A stretch of DNA of 64,000 bases, taken from Mycobacterium sp. M26 (lineage in GTDB: Bacteria > Actinomycetota > Actinomycetes > Mycobacteriales > Mycobacteriaceae). How positions within the stretch are numbered: the first letter of the stretch is position 1; every line of letters begins with the position of its first letter. This document shows, one piece after another, positions 1-9,302 of the stretch. The notes under the pieces are model-generated. The model ran no database searches, was not told where the DNA came from, and was given only the letters and a program-made list of their open reading frames with translations. The position numbers were made by a program, and so were the translations under genes. Location: assembly GCF_001494595.1 (NCBI RefSeq), contig NZ_LN929907.1, forward strand, positions 439,468 to 503,467, read 5' to 3'.

Positions 1-2
1 TG

Positions 3-422
3 ACGGGTCAGGAGACTCCGCAGGTGGTGCCGCCGAGCTACACCGGGGAGACCCCGACGTTGCCGCCGCCGGGGTTGACCGGTCAGGAGACCCCGCAGGT
101 GGTGCCGCCGACGCTGACGGGTCAGGAGACTCCGCAGGTGGTGCCGCCGAGCTACACCGGGGAGACCCCGACGTTGCCGCCGCCGGGGTTGACCGGTCAG
201 GAGACTCCGCAGGTGGTGCCGCCGACGCTGACGGGTCAGGAGACTCCGCAGGTGGTGCCGCCGAGCTACACCGGGGAGACCCCGACGTTGCCGCCGCCGG
301 GGTTGACCGGTCAGGAGACCCCGCAGGTGGTGCCGCCGACGCTGACGGGTCAGGAGACCCCGCAGGTGGTGCCGCCGACGCTGACGGGTCAGGAGACTCC
401 GCAGGTGGTGCCGCCGACGGTG
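3..422 (+). repeat. 114-bp in-frame tandem repeat array plus 39-bp subunits
   Basis: Three copies of a 114-bp (38-residue) unit run from 3 to 344, followed by two 39-bp units (345-422) that repeat one part of it. Each 114-bp unit is itself TGQETPQVVPPSY, TGETPTLPPPGL and TGQETPQVVPPTL. Copies are almost identical at nucleotide level, differing by occasional act/acc changes, and the array continues beyond the left edge. Confidence 0.95.
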
Positions 423-941
423 ACCGGCCAGCAGACGCCGACGCCGGTGGAGCAGGGGGTGCCGCCGCTGGTGCAGGGGACGCCGTCGGTTCAGGCACCG
501 ACGCTTGTTGGGCAGACCTCGGTGCCGGGTTCGGGGGCGGTGCCGGGTGATCTCGCGCCCGGGACGCCGTGGTGGAATTTGTCGGCGCAGCACAACGGCG
601 GCCAACTGACCAACGAGACCGCGCCCGGAACGCCGGCGCGAGGCTTGTCGACGCAGCACAATGTTGGGGAGCTGACCAACGAGACCGCGTCCGGAACGCC
701 GGCGTCGGGCTTGTCGACGCAGCACAACGGTGGCCAGTCAACCATCGAGACTGCGCCGGCTGATTTCGACTCCAACGCTGGCGCTCCACCCGAAGGCGAG
801 CTGGCACATACCGGCGCCGACGGAGTGGGTGTGCTGGCCGGCATCGCGGCCTCGCTGGTCGGCGCGGGAACTGGCTTGGTCATTGCCGGCAGGCGCCGCG
901 AAGAGGATGACGAAGAAGAATCGTCCGACACGGCTGAGTAA
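3..941 (+). CDS. Repeat-rich surface protein with LAXTG sortase-type C-terminus (5' end outside window)
   Basis: The open frame enters from the left edge; only the C-terminal 312 residues are visible. They begin with Pro/Thr-rich tandem repeats (TGQETPQVVPP units), continue with three 22-residue repeats carrying LSTQHN-type cores, and end with LAHTG, about 20 hydrophobic residues, RRR and an acidic tail. This is the architecture of a protein exported by Sec and anchored to the wall by sortase; LAXTG is the motif preferred by class E actinobacterial sortases. The extra SecA gene starts 54 bp downstream on the same strand, which suggests a functional link. The N-terminal domain and signal peptide cannot be seen, so the binding role (adhesin, stalk) is inference. 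Confidence 0.8.
   Translation, partial: TGQETPQVVPPSYTGETPTLPPPGLTGQETPQVVPPTLTGQETPQVVPPSYTGETPTLPPPGLTGQETPQVVPPTLTGQETPQVVPPSYTGETPTLPPPGLTGQETPQVVPPTLTGQETPQVVPPTLTGQETPQVVPPTVTGQQTPTPVEQGVPPLVQGTPSVQAPTLVGQTSVPGSGAVPGDLAPGTPWWNLSAQHNGGQLTNETAPGTPARGLSTQHNVGELTNETASGTPASGLSTQHNGGQSTIETAPADFDSNAGAPPEGELAHTGADGVGVLAGIAASLVGAGTGLVIAGRRREEDDEEESSDTAE
555..752 (+). repeat. Three 66-bp in-frame repeats
   Basis: Three 22-residue units follow one another, each with an APGTP-like start, an LS(A/T)QHN core and a TNET-like end. They are more diverged than the upstream array and lie between the Pro/Thr repeats and the cell-wall sorting signal. Confidence 0.9.
801..935 (+). other. Cell-wall sorting signal (LAHTG, hydrophobic segment, RRR tail)
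   Basis: LAHTG is encoded at 801-815. A hydrophobic stretch rich in Gly, Ala, Leu and Val follows, then RRR and an acidic tail. The order matches a sortase substrate signal. LAXTG is typical of class E sortase substrates; the sortase itself is not in this window. Confidence 0.75.
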
Positions 942-995
942 TGGAGTAGGACTGATACCTACTTGGGGGCAACCGTTTTCGGCTGAAAGGTGCTG

Positions 996-3524
996 ATGTC
1001 GAACCTGCTTCATCGCATGTTGCGAGTTGGGGAGGGGCGGTCGTTCGCGCGCATCGAGGAGCTCGTCGGCCGGGTGAACGCCATAGAGGGCGACTATCGG
1101 GATCTGACCGATGCCGAATTGCGTGCGCTCACCGACGCCTATCGGCGCCGGCTCCACGATGGGGTGTCGATGAACGCGTTGTTGCCCGAAGCGTTCGCCA
1201 CAGTTCGGGAGGCGTCACGGCGCACACTCGGCCAGCGCCATTTCGATGAGCAGCTGATGGGCGGCGTGGCCTTGCATCTGGGCCATATCGCAGAAATGGC
1301 GACGGGATCGGGAAAGACGTTGGTGGCAAGCCTTCCGTCCTACCTGAACGCGTTGAGCGGCGATGGCGTGCACGTTGTGACGGTCAACGATTACCTCGCG
1401 GGCCGCGACGCTGAGAAGATCGGACGCATCCACCGGTTTCTCGGGCTCTCTGTGGGCGTGGTGTTGTCCGACATGAGTCCGGAATCCCGTCGGCGTGCCT
1501 ATCTTGCTGACATCACCTACGCCACAGGCATTGAGTTGGCTTTCGATTATCTCAACGACAACATGGCGCCATCGCTGGATGGTGTCGTGCAGCGCGGGCA
1601 CAACTACGTGCTGATCGACGAGATCGACTCGGTGCTGATCGACGAGGCCCGAACCCCTCTGATCATCTCGGGGCTGTCTGACCCTGTGCCCGACGAGCAC
1701 GGGCGGTTCGCGACCATCGCTGAGGAGATGGTGGCTGACCATCACTATGAGGTCGATGACAAGCTCAACACCGCTGCCTTGCTGGAACCCGGTATGGATC
1801 ACGTCGAAGCCAGGCTGGGGATTGACAACCTCTACATGCCTGAGCATGCGTGGCGAATTCGGATGCTGGAGAACGCACTCAAGGCAAAGGAACTCTTCGT
1901 TCGGGATCGCGACTACATCGTCTCGGAGGACGAGGTAGAGATTGTGGATGTGAGCACGGGGCGTGTGCTCGAAGGCCGCCGCTTCAGCGACGGCCTGCAC
2001 CAGGCGCTTGAAGCCAAGGAGCACGTCACGATTCACCCTGAGAACCAGACGCTACGGACGATTAGTGCCCAGAACTACTTTCGTCGCTACAGCCGGATGT
2101 CGGGGATGACTGGGACTGCTCGGTCCGACGCCCCGGAGTTCCATCGGACCTATGGCCTGGACGTTGTGCAAATCCCGGATCACAAGCCGAGCCAGCGAAT
2201 CGACCGCGAGGACAAGATATTCCGCACCAATCGGGCGAAGTTCGACGCCGTCGCGGACAGTGTTGCCGACCGGCACAACCGTGGGCAGCCGGTGCTGATT
2301 GGCACGGTCAGCGTGGAGAAGTCAGAGCAATTGTCTGACGTGCTCCGCGAACGCGGTATCCCGCACGAGGTGCTCAACGCCCGCTATATCGAAAGGGAGG
2401 CGGCGATCGTCGCGCGCGCCGGGCGGCGGGGCGCGGTGACTGTGGCAACCAACATGGCCGGACGCGGTACCGACATCATGCTCGGCGGCAACCCCGAATT
2501 CGAGGCGGAGGTCGAACTTAGGGAGCGAGGCATCGACCCGGTCACTGACCCGGAAACCTACGAACGCGAGTGGATTCCGGTGCTCGAACGCAAACGAGCT
2601 GAGAGCTATGACGAGCACAAGTATGTGCTGAGCATTGGCGGACTGTGTGTGATCGGCACAGAGCGCCACGATTCACGGCGCATCGACGATCAGCTCCGTG
2701 GCCGGGCCGGAAGGCAGGGCGATCCCGGCGAGACCCGGTTCTACCTGTCCCTTGAAGATGACTTATTGCAACGCTTCAAGGTTGACTGGATCAAGGCGTT
2801 CCTGCGCAGTTTGAACGTCAGCCCCGAGGAAGCAATCAGGAGCCCCCGACTCACCGCAATAGTCGACATGGCCCAGGCCGAAGCCGAGGCGGTCGCCTTC
2901 GAGGAACGTCAACATGTCCTGAAGTATGACGACGTCCTCGACGGGCAGCGCCGCGCATTCTATGAGGCACGACGGGAATTGCTGGCCGGCAACGACATCC
3001 ACGAACAGATCCGGACGATGATCCGCCACGCCTTGCACGATGCCGTCATGCGAGGCCGTCGCCACCTGGGCGAAGACGAAGAGGAAACCGCACCACTCTT
3101 CGACCAGTTGGCCGAGCTGTATCCGGTTGGCGTTGATCGTGCCGCAGTAGACCGCGTGGTTGCCTCCCGGCACGGCTGGCACGACCTCGTGGACCTATTG
3201 GTCGACGACACCGATCGGATTCTCGCCGCGCGCGAGCGCGATTGGGGTCGCGACCAACTGATCGATTTCGAGCGACGCGCCACCCTCGCGGTAGTCGACC
3301 GGCGTTGGCAAGACCATCTGTACGAACTCGAGACGCTGAGAGATGCCGTTCAGTGGCGCGCATCGGCCGGACGGGATCCGCTGGTGGAGTTCACCGCTGG
3401 GGCAACTCACCGCTTCGAGCACATGGCGAAGGACATCGAGGCGGAAGTGGCCGAAGCCGTTCTGGCCGCGCCGGCGCGGGGCACGCATAACCTGGATAGC
3501 GATGCGGCGGAGCTCGGCGGGTAA
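996..3524 (+). CDS. Extra SecA-type preprotein translocase ATPase
   Basis: An 842-residue SecA motor that would drive export of preproteins through SecYEG. Walker A is ATGSGKT (residues 102-108; canonical SecA has TGEGKT), Walker B is IDEID (207-211), and VTVNDYLA, SGMTGTA, ATNMAGRGTDI and LRGRAGRQGDPGE are all present. The helical wing and scaffold are retained, unlike mycobacterial SecA2, but the protein ends without the C-terminal Cys-rich zinc tail of SecA1. The sequence is clearly divergent from housekeeping SecA1, so I read it as a third, accessory SecA. The start ATG at 996 is preceded by GAAAGG at 985-990; a GTG at 990 would lie on the ribosome site. The partner gene directly upstream encodes a repetitive LAXTG protein, the likely dedicated cargo. 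Confidence 0.88.
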   Translation: MSNLLHRMLRVGEGRSFARIEELVGRVNAIEGDYRDLTDAELRALTDAYRRRLHDGVSMNALLPEAFATVREASRRTLGQRHFDEQLMGGVALHLGHIAEMATGSGKTLVASLPSYLNALSGDGVHVVTVNDYLAGRDAEKIGRIHRFLGLSVGVVLSDMSPESRRRAYLADITYATGIELAFDYLNDNMAPSLDGVVQRGHNYVLIDEIDSVLIDEARTPLIISGLSDPVPDEHGRFATIAEEMVADHHYEVDDKLNTAALLEPGMDHVEARLGIDNLYMPEHAWRIRMLENALKAKELFVRDRDYIVSEDEVEIVDVSTGRVLEGRRFSDGLHQALEAKEHVTIHPENQTLRTISAQNYFRRYSRMSGMTGTARSDAPEFHRTYGLDVVQIPDHKPSQRIDREDKIFRTNRAKFDAVADSVADRHNRGQPVLIGTVSVEKSEQLSDVLRERGIPHEVLNARYIEREAAIVARAGRRGAVTVATNMAGRGTDIMLGGNPEFEAEVELRERGIDPVTDPETYEREWIPVLERKRAESYDEHKYVLSIGGLCVIGTERHDSRRIDDQLRGRAGRQGDPGETRFYLSLEDDLLQRFKVDWIKAFLRSLNVSPEEAIRSPRLTAIVDMAQAEAEAVAFEERQHVLKYDDVLDGQRRAFYEARRELLAGNDIHEQIRTMIRHALHDAVMRGRRHLGEDEEETAPLFDQLAELYPVGVDRAAVDRVVASRHGWHDLVDLLVDDTDRILAARERDWGRDQLIDFERRATLAVVDRRWQDHLYELETLRDAVQWRASAGRDPLVEFTAGATHRFEHMAKDIEAEVAEAVLAAPARGTHNLDSDAAELGG

Positions 3525-3920
3525 CTGCCTGAGCCTAAGCTAAGAACTGGCCTCAACGATCAGGATTAGCTGGTCTTAAGGGTCAGGATTAGTTTGAGAC
3601 TCCCGCCTTCCCAATAGGAATAGGCCCAACCAGCGCCCCGTACTCGGGTTCCGTTTCGGCTAGGGAATGAAACGCTTAGTGAGACGAAACGCCAACGAAT
3701 CGACGTGAGACAAACTCGGTAGGTGCAGATCAGAGGCAGGCGAAATGAAGCGGAATTCGAGAACCTACAGAACTGTAGCTGCTGCTGCGTGCAGCATCGG
3801 AAGCTGCGTGGCGCGGCGAAGCGGGTTCGGGGCGAACTTCATGTCGGAACTGCTCGAACAGTCACTCGCGCTACCCTGCGGTGCCCGGACCAACACGTTG
3901 GCGTCCTAGTATCCGAGCCT
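3525..3920. other. 396-bp non-coding gap with short direct repeats and a possible leaderless promoter
   Basis: No convincing gene is seen. The stretch looks less GC-rich than its surroundings. TCAGGATTAG occurs twice at a 23-bp period (3560-3569, 3583-3592), and gtgagac is also duplicated near 3675-3715. TAGTAT at 3907-3912 lies 8 nt before the next start codon and fits a -10 element. An open frame extends upstream of the next gene to 3723, but its composition does not look coding. Confidence 0.5.
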
Positions 3921-4346
3921 ATGACCACTCCCGAACGAGTCCGCATCACTCACGAGTTCAAGTCCGACCCCCAGACCGTGTTCGAAAAGCTCGCCGAGCA
4001 CGAGAACCTCGGCCCGGTCTTCGGCGCCAAGATCACTCGCGTCAGTGACGGAGCGACCTCGCGCAATGGCGTCGGTTCCGTCCGCCGCATCAAGATCGGT
4101 CCGCTTCCGGCGTTCGAGGAGACCACGACAACGGCCCAGCCGAACACGCTTATCGAGTACAAGATCACGAAGGGCAGTCCGCTGAGGGGCCATTGGGGCC
4201 GCCAGGAGCTGACGCCGACGGCAGGCGGCGGTACGAGACTGAACTACACGATCGGTTTCGACTCAGCGGTCCCCGGGCTCGCGGCACTGGTCGGCAAGGT
4301 GCTCGCGTCCTCGATCACAAGGGGTCTCCCGAAGCTCACCGACTAA
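3921..4346 (+). CDS. SRPBCC-family (START/polyketide cyclase-like) protein
   Basis: A 141-residue protein with the pattern of small SRPBCC proteins: an N-terminal strand (RVRITHEF), a helix with SDPQTVFEKLAEHENLGP, then strands through GVGSVRRIKIG and TLIEYKITKG, and a C-terminal helix. Such proteins bind hydrophobic ligands in a deep cavity; the ligand is unknown. I chose ATG 3921 because the SRPBCC fold begins there and a -10-like TAGTAT sits 8 nt upstream, consistent with leaderless translation. It stands alone between the SecA gene and a convergent kinase-like gene. Confidence 0.8.
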   Translation: MTTPERVRITHEFKSDPQTVFEKLAEHENLGPVFGAKITRVSDGATSRNGVGSVRRIKIGPLPAFEETTTTAQPNTLIEYKITKGSPLRGHWGRQELTPTAGGGTRLNYTIGFDSAVPGLAALVGKVLASSITRGLPKLTD

Positions 4347-4438
4347 CCGCGTGACGTGGAGAAGGGCTGCCCCGCCCTGAGCCGAGCCTCCAAAGGGTGT
4401 GGCTTTCCAACATCTGGCAACGAGTCCGGTGGTTCGAT

Positions 4439-4921
4439 TCAAGCGGCTCCGCAGGCGATGTCGGCCACCGTGTCGACAACTTCCGACAGAGGGCGGTCGG
4501 TTCGTATTTCATGAGTCGCTGCTTGTCGCAGCAGCGATTCCACCTCAGCAATGTCGGCCAGAATCTTGGAGCGTTCCTCCACTGTCTTTCCGAAGGAGTT
4601 GTTCGTACGGTCCGCGATGCGCCGCAGCACAACGTCGACCGGAGCGCTCAGCAAGACAATCGCATCAAAGCGGTCGTAGAAGCGCCCCTGGTTGGCGACC
4701 GTGCCCTGAACGATGAGCGGACCCTCGCGCGGTCGGTTCAACAGCCCTTGGATCAGTGGCTCTCGCCAGAGCGGTTCACCGTCGACGACGTCGATCCAGC
4801 CACCGTCATCGGTGTCAACGGTCGCGAAGCCGCGGCGGGCAAGCTCGGCCAGCACGGTTGACTTCCCAACGCCAGACATCCCGGTCACCAAAACCGCCCT
4901 GGGGCAAGTCATAACGCGCAT
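4439..4921 (-). CDS. P-loop AAA/shikimate-kinase-like ATPase
   Basis: A 160-residue P-loop protein. Walker A is GMSGVGKST near residues 14-22, followed by DTDDGGW in the position where small kinases hold their acceptor-binding Asp. IVLLSAPVDVVLRRIADRTNN is a lid-like region, typical of adenylate/shikimate/gluconate kinase relatives. The substrate cannot be deduced. Similar proteins are usually annotated only as AAA family ATPase. It is convergent with the SRPBCC gene, and its upstream neighbour on the same strand is a small unknown gene starting at 5348. Confidence 0.75.
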   Translation of the reverse strand: MRVMTCPRAVLVTGMSGVGKSTVLAELARRGFATVDTDDGGWIDVVDGEPLWREPLIQGLLNRPREGPLIVQGTVANQGRFYDRFDAIVLLSAPVDVVLRRIADRTNNSFGKTVEERSKILADIAEVESLLRQAATHEIRTDRPLSEVVDTVADIACGAA

Positions 4922-4979
4922 TCAACCGACCTATCGCAGCAGTGAGCAGGTCCAGGCGGCGTCCCTGCGGCGAGCGCGA

Positions 4980-5348
4980 CTACGCCTCACCCAAACTCGG
5001 CCGGTAATCAGCCGCCTCGGCTTCGGCGGCAAGCAATGCACCCAGCTCACCCTCCTGTTGGGCAACAAACACACCGATCACCTGCCGGCATACCTCCGGC
5101 ACACTCACCCCGCGGAGAGCCGCAATACGGTTCAATCCGAACAGCACTGACGTAGGCACGTGAAACTGCACAGCGAACTGACCGCAGGAACCGTCCTCAG
5201 GCGGCAACCCCGGACCCACGACTACCGGTTCATCCGTCCCGTACTCGCTGAGCTCAGCGCGCCGAGCTCGCTCAACAGACCCGCCGCTAGCGCCGCCACC
5301 AACGCCGTCGCCCGGGTCCCGGAACTCCTCATGACTGAACAAACCCAT
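4980..5348 (-). CDS. Hypothetical 122-residue protein
   Basis: Start ATG at 5348 gives a protein beginning MGLFSHEEF, a low-complexity Gly-rich part (residues 12-24), then FAVQFHVPTSVLFGLNRIAALRGVSVPEVCRQVIGVFVAQQ, which looks like a folded helical segment, and an acidic C-terminus. No family recognised. A longer open frame runs upstream on this strand as a shadow of the sulfatase gene, so the ATG at 5348 is chosen from composition. It diverges from the sulfatase gene with a 111-bp gap. Confidence 0.55.
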   Translation of the reverse strand: MGLFSHEEFRDPGDGVGGGASGGSVERARRAELSEYGTDEPVVVGPGLPPEDGSCGQFAVQFHVPTSVLFGLNRIAALRGVSVPEVCRQVIGVFVAQQEGELGALLAAEAEAADYRPSLGEA

Positions 5349-5432
5349 GCCGCTCACGCTAGACCTCGCCGGATTCCCGGGCTCGGCGGATCTGGGCCGG
5401 ACCGGTGAGTTCACGCAGGTCGGCGAAAGTGA

Positions 5433-7091
<1,659 letters not shown>

Positions 7092-7191
7092 TCAAGCTCA
7101 CCCGTATCGGTGCCAGCCGGTTCCGCACCAGCGCGTAGATTCTTCGGGAAGCACGTCCACGTACCTGACGCAGGATTGAACGAAAGCCATC

Positions 7192-7449
7192 ATGTCTGAG
7201 GACCAGAACACCGACGTTCCGCCCAACCACCTCTCCATCGATCCGCGCAGCCCGTTCTACGACGAAGAGGTGCTCCTGCGTGACGTGGGTATCCGCTTCA
7301 ACGGCGTCGACACAACCAACGTTCACGAATATGACGTGGCCGAGGGCTGGGTGCGTGTCGAAATCCCTACCGCGAAGGATCGTCGCGGCAATCCCATGGT
7401 CGTCAAGCGCAGTGGCACGGTTGAGCCCTATTTCCGCTCGACGGAGTAG
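7192..7449 (+). CDS. DUF3297 family protein
   Basis: An 85-residue protein with the DUF3297 signature: LSIDPRSPFYDEEVL, VGIRFNGV, TNVHEYDVAEGWVRV, then a basic segment with RRGNPM and a final GTVEPYF. The function of the family is not known. The gene is followed 21 bp later by a PIN-like gene on the same strand and may be co-transcribed with it. Confidence 0.88.
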   Translation: MSEDQNTDVPPNHLSIDPRSPFYDEEVLLRDVGIRFNGVDTTNVHEYDVAEGWVRVEIPTAKDRRGNPMVVKRSGTVEPYFRSTE

Positions 7450-7470
7450 CGACGCCGCGCGGGATCCGTC

Positions 7471-7872
7471 ATGACGATCTTTGTCGTTGACGCGCCGGTG
7501 GCGATCGATCTCGCCACCAGTCGAGCTCGGATTCCCTCCGAGCACAGTCTGACTGCGCCTACGCTGCTGCGATCGCAGGTGCTCGCCCTGGTGTACGGAT
7601 CGGTCCAGCGTGGAGAACTCGAGGAGAGGTCGGGGCGCACGATTCTCGACGGCATTCGGGGGTTGCGCATCCGGCTTCTCGGCGATCGCACGCTGCAGGA
7701 CCATGCCTGGCGCATCGCTGCCGAGCTGAACTGGTCGGACACCTACCGGGCCGAGTACATCGCACTGACCAGGCTCCAGGCAGACGCCCTCGCAACGGCA
7801 GACGCCGAACTTTCTTCTGCTGCAAAAGGTTTCGTCACCACCGTGTCTCCGGCCGAGATCCTGCGGGCCTAG
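7471..7872 (+). CDS. PIN-domain-like (VapC-type) protein with altered acidic residues
   Basis: A 133-residue PIN-like protein. The first acidic residue is present (FVVDAPVAIDLA), as is the late ATADAEL motif. The position normally holding the conserved Glu reads LLRSQVLAL (Gln), and the usual yDa before the last helix reads YRAEY. VapC toxins cleave RNA with a three- or four-acid Mg site, so this protein may be inactive or belong to a variant group. No VapB-like antitoxin lies next to it; the only close neighbour is the DUF3297 gene 21 bp upstream. Confidence 0.65.
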   Translation: MTIFVVDAPVAIDLATSRARIPSEHSLTAPTLLRSQVLALVYGSVQRGELEERSGRTILDGIRGLRIRLLGDRTLQDHAWRIAAELNWSDTYRAEYIALTRLQADALATADAELSSAAKGFVTTVSPAEILRA

Positions 7873-7889
7873 ACCCGATCACGGCGTCG

Positions 7890-7917
7890 TTGACAGCTAG
7901 GCCAACGTCCCTACATT
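7890..7917 (+). promoter_or_regulatory. SigA-like leaderless promoter
   Basis: TTGACA at 7890-7895 and TACATT at 7912-7917 are separated by 16 nt. The -10 ends 6 nt before ATG 7924, so the transcript would begin at the start codon. This decides ATG 7924 over the in-frame GTG at 7921. Confidence 0.7.
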
Positions 7918-7923
7918 GGGGTG

Positions 7924-8529
7924 ATGGGCAACTATCACCATCGCCGGTGGTCGTGGACGGGTGTGGCGATTGCCTGCCTGGCGATCCTGATCATGTCGGG
8001 TGTGAACCTCGGACCGATCGCCCGTGCTGACGAACCGGCCGTTCTCGTCGACCTCAGCGACCGCAACGCGGTAGCCGCCTGGACCACGGTGAACGATCCC
8101 GTCATGGGCGGCCGGTCGACCTCGTCGGTGTCGTTCGGTGACGGTGGGCTGGTCTTCGCGGGCAATATCTCGTTGGAGAACAACGGCGGATTCGCCTCCG
8201 CCCGCGGTCCGGTCGACCCTGAGATCGGTACTCGGGCCAGCGGCGCGACCGCGCTGAGTGTGCGAGCACTGGGGGACGGCAAGACCTACGTCCTGAAAGT
8301 GGAAACCGGCCAGCCCTGGTCCTACATCCAGCGCTTCTCCACCGATGCCGGCGCCCGGCGAGCCTATGAACTGCCTATCGCCGGCTTCGAATCGGTGGGC
8401 ATGTTCCTCAACCCTGTACCGGCGCCGCCGCTGGACCCGTCGACCATCAACCGCGTCGGCATCTACATCCTGGACAAGCAAGAGGGCCCGTTCCAGCTCG
8501 TCGTCAGTGTCATTGACTCGTCACGCTGA
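7924..8529 (+). CDS. Secreted CIA30-family protein
   Basis: A 201-residue protein with a signal peptide (basic RRW, hydrophobic core, cleavage around ARADEP) and a CIA30-type beta-sandwich: WTTVNDPVMGGRSTSSV, FAGNISLENNGGFAS, and a YVLKVETG strand. In eukaryotes the family includes a complex I assembly factor; bacterial members are of unknown role and probably bind a ligand outside the membrane. It has its own promoter and is not clearly in an operon. Confidence 0.8.
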   Translation: MGNYHHRRWSWTGVAIACLAILIMSGVNLGPIARADEPAVLVDLSDRNAVAAWTTVNDPVMGGRSTSSVSFGDGGLVFAGNISLENNGGFASARGPVDPEIGTRASGATALSVRALGDGKTYVLKVETGQPWSYIQRFSTDAGARRAYELPIAGFESVGMFLNPVPAPPLDPSTINRVGIYILDKQEGPFQLVVSVIDSSR

Positions 8530-8559
8530 ACCATCGCCCTGATCCGCATTCGATCTTGT

Positions 8560-8565
8560 TAGCCT
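8560..8565 (+). promoter_or_regulatory. -10 element of a leaderless promoter
   Basis: TAGCCT ends 6 nt before ATG 8572, the geometry of a leaderless mycobacterial transcript. No good -35 is visible. Confidence 0.45.
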
Positions 8566-8571
8566 CACGGC

Positions 8572-9006
8572 ATGCCACGAAAACTCAGTGACGAAGAAGT
8601 TGCGGCGTATCTGGATAGCCGGCCGGGCTGGGCAGTACTGAGCACCATCGACTCTGAGGGTTTCCCGCACTCTGTGCCTCTCGGATACTTTCGCCTCGAC
8701 CGCGACGTGATCCTGGGTGTGCGCGACGGCACCCGCAAGGTGGCCAATATCGAAGCAAACCCGAACGTCAGCATCATGCTCGAAGACGGCTCCACCATGG
8801 CCGACATCCGCGGCGTGATGATCCAGGGGCGCGCCCGCATCGTCCGCGGCTCGGATGAAGCTCTCGAACTCGCGCGGGCCGGGGCGCGGGCGCGCGGTGT
8901 GCCGGAATCCGAATGGCCCACCGCACCCCGACCGGGCGCCGCCTACATTCGGGTGACGCCGGTACGGACGTTGTCCTGGGATTACGGCAACTCGACGTCC
9001 GCTTAG
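8572..9006 (+). CDS. PPOX-class flavin/F420-binding oxidoreductase-like protein
   Basis: A 144-residue split-barrel protein: GWAVLSTIDSEGFPHSVPLG is the strand-turn-strand seen in pyridoxamine-phosphate-oxidase-like proteins, followed by TRKVANIEANPNVSIMLED and IQGRARIV. Mycobacteria use many such proteins with F420 or FMN; the cofactor cannot be decided here. Its stop overlaps by 4 bp the stop of the convergent gene. Confidence 0.82.
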   Translation: MPRKLSDEEVAAYLDSRPGWAVLSTIDSEGFPHSVPLGYFRLDRDVILGVRDGTRKVANIEANPNVSIMLEDGSTMADIRGVMIQGRARIVRGSDEALELARAGARARGVPESEWPTAPRPGAAYIRVTPVRTLSWDYGNSTSA

Positions 9007-9269
9007 GCCGGCGGCTTGTCTGTCGGAAAGACGTCGATCGCCCACCACTTCGCCATCGGCAGCGTCTGCGCCGTGGCCAGCGCACCGTCGGCATCCTCAG
9101 CGACGACTTCGAGAAACACGGTGCCGCGTGCGGAAGAGATATGGACTGAGGCGAGTCGTCCCTCGCTCTCCAGGACCTTCACCTGTGCGACCTCCTCGGC
9201 GATGACGGTGCGCATCTGAGGAAGGTCGGTTTCGGGGTTGAACGTCGCGACCACCATGAAGGTTGGCAT
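9003..9269 (-). CDS. Small dimeric alpha/beta-barrel (muconolactone isomerase-like) protein
   Basis: An 88-residue protein starting MPTFMVVATFNPETD, with a helix containing EEVAQVKVLESEGRL, a strand (SSARGTVFLEVVAEDADGA) and a terminal PMAKWWAIDVFP. This pattern matches the muconolactone isomerase/YciI-like ferredoxin fold. Substrate unknown. It may share a transcript with the gene at 9303-9773, whose stop lies 33 bp upstream. Confidence 0.7.
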   Translation of the reverse strand: MPTFMVVATFNPETDLPQMRTVIAEEVAQVKVLESEGRLASVHISSARGTVFLEVVAEDADGALATAQTLPMAKWWAIDVFPTDKPPA

Positions 9270-9302
9270 ATCTACTGGCTCCTGGAGTTGTTGCCGATGG
9301 TA

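Noticed and set aside
3723..3920. 66-residue extension of the SRPBCC protein
   Set aside because: Cys-rich atypical composition and no ribosome site; the fold and a -10 element support ATG 3921.
4379..4449. tRNA-like stretch with GAGCCG/CGGCTC ends and a GGTTCGATTC segment
   Set aside because: The T-stem and anticodon stem do not pair and the D-loop lacks conserved bases; most of the T-arm region lies in or at the end of the kinase-like gene.
7192..7872. DUF3297 and PIN genes as a standard toxin-antitoxin pair
   Set aside because: DUF3297 has no DNA-binding or VapB-like features and the PIN site seems incomplete; kept only as an observation.
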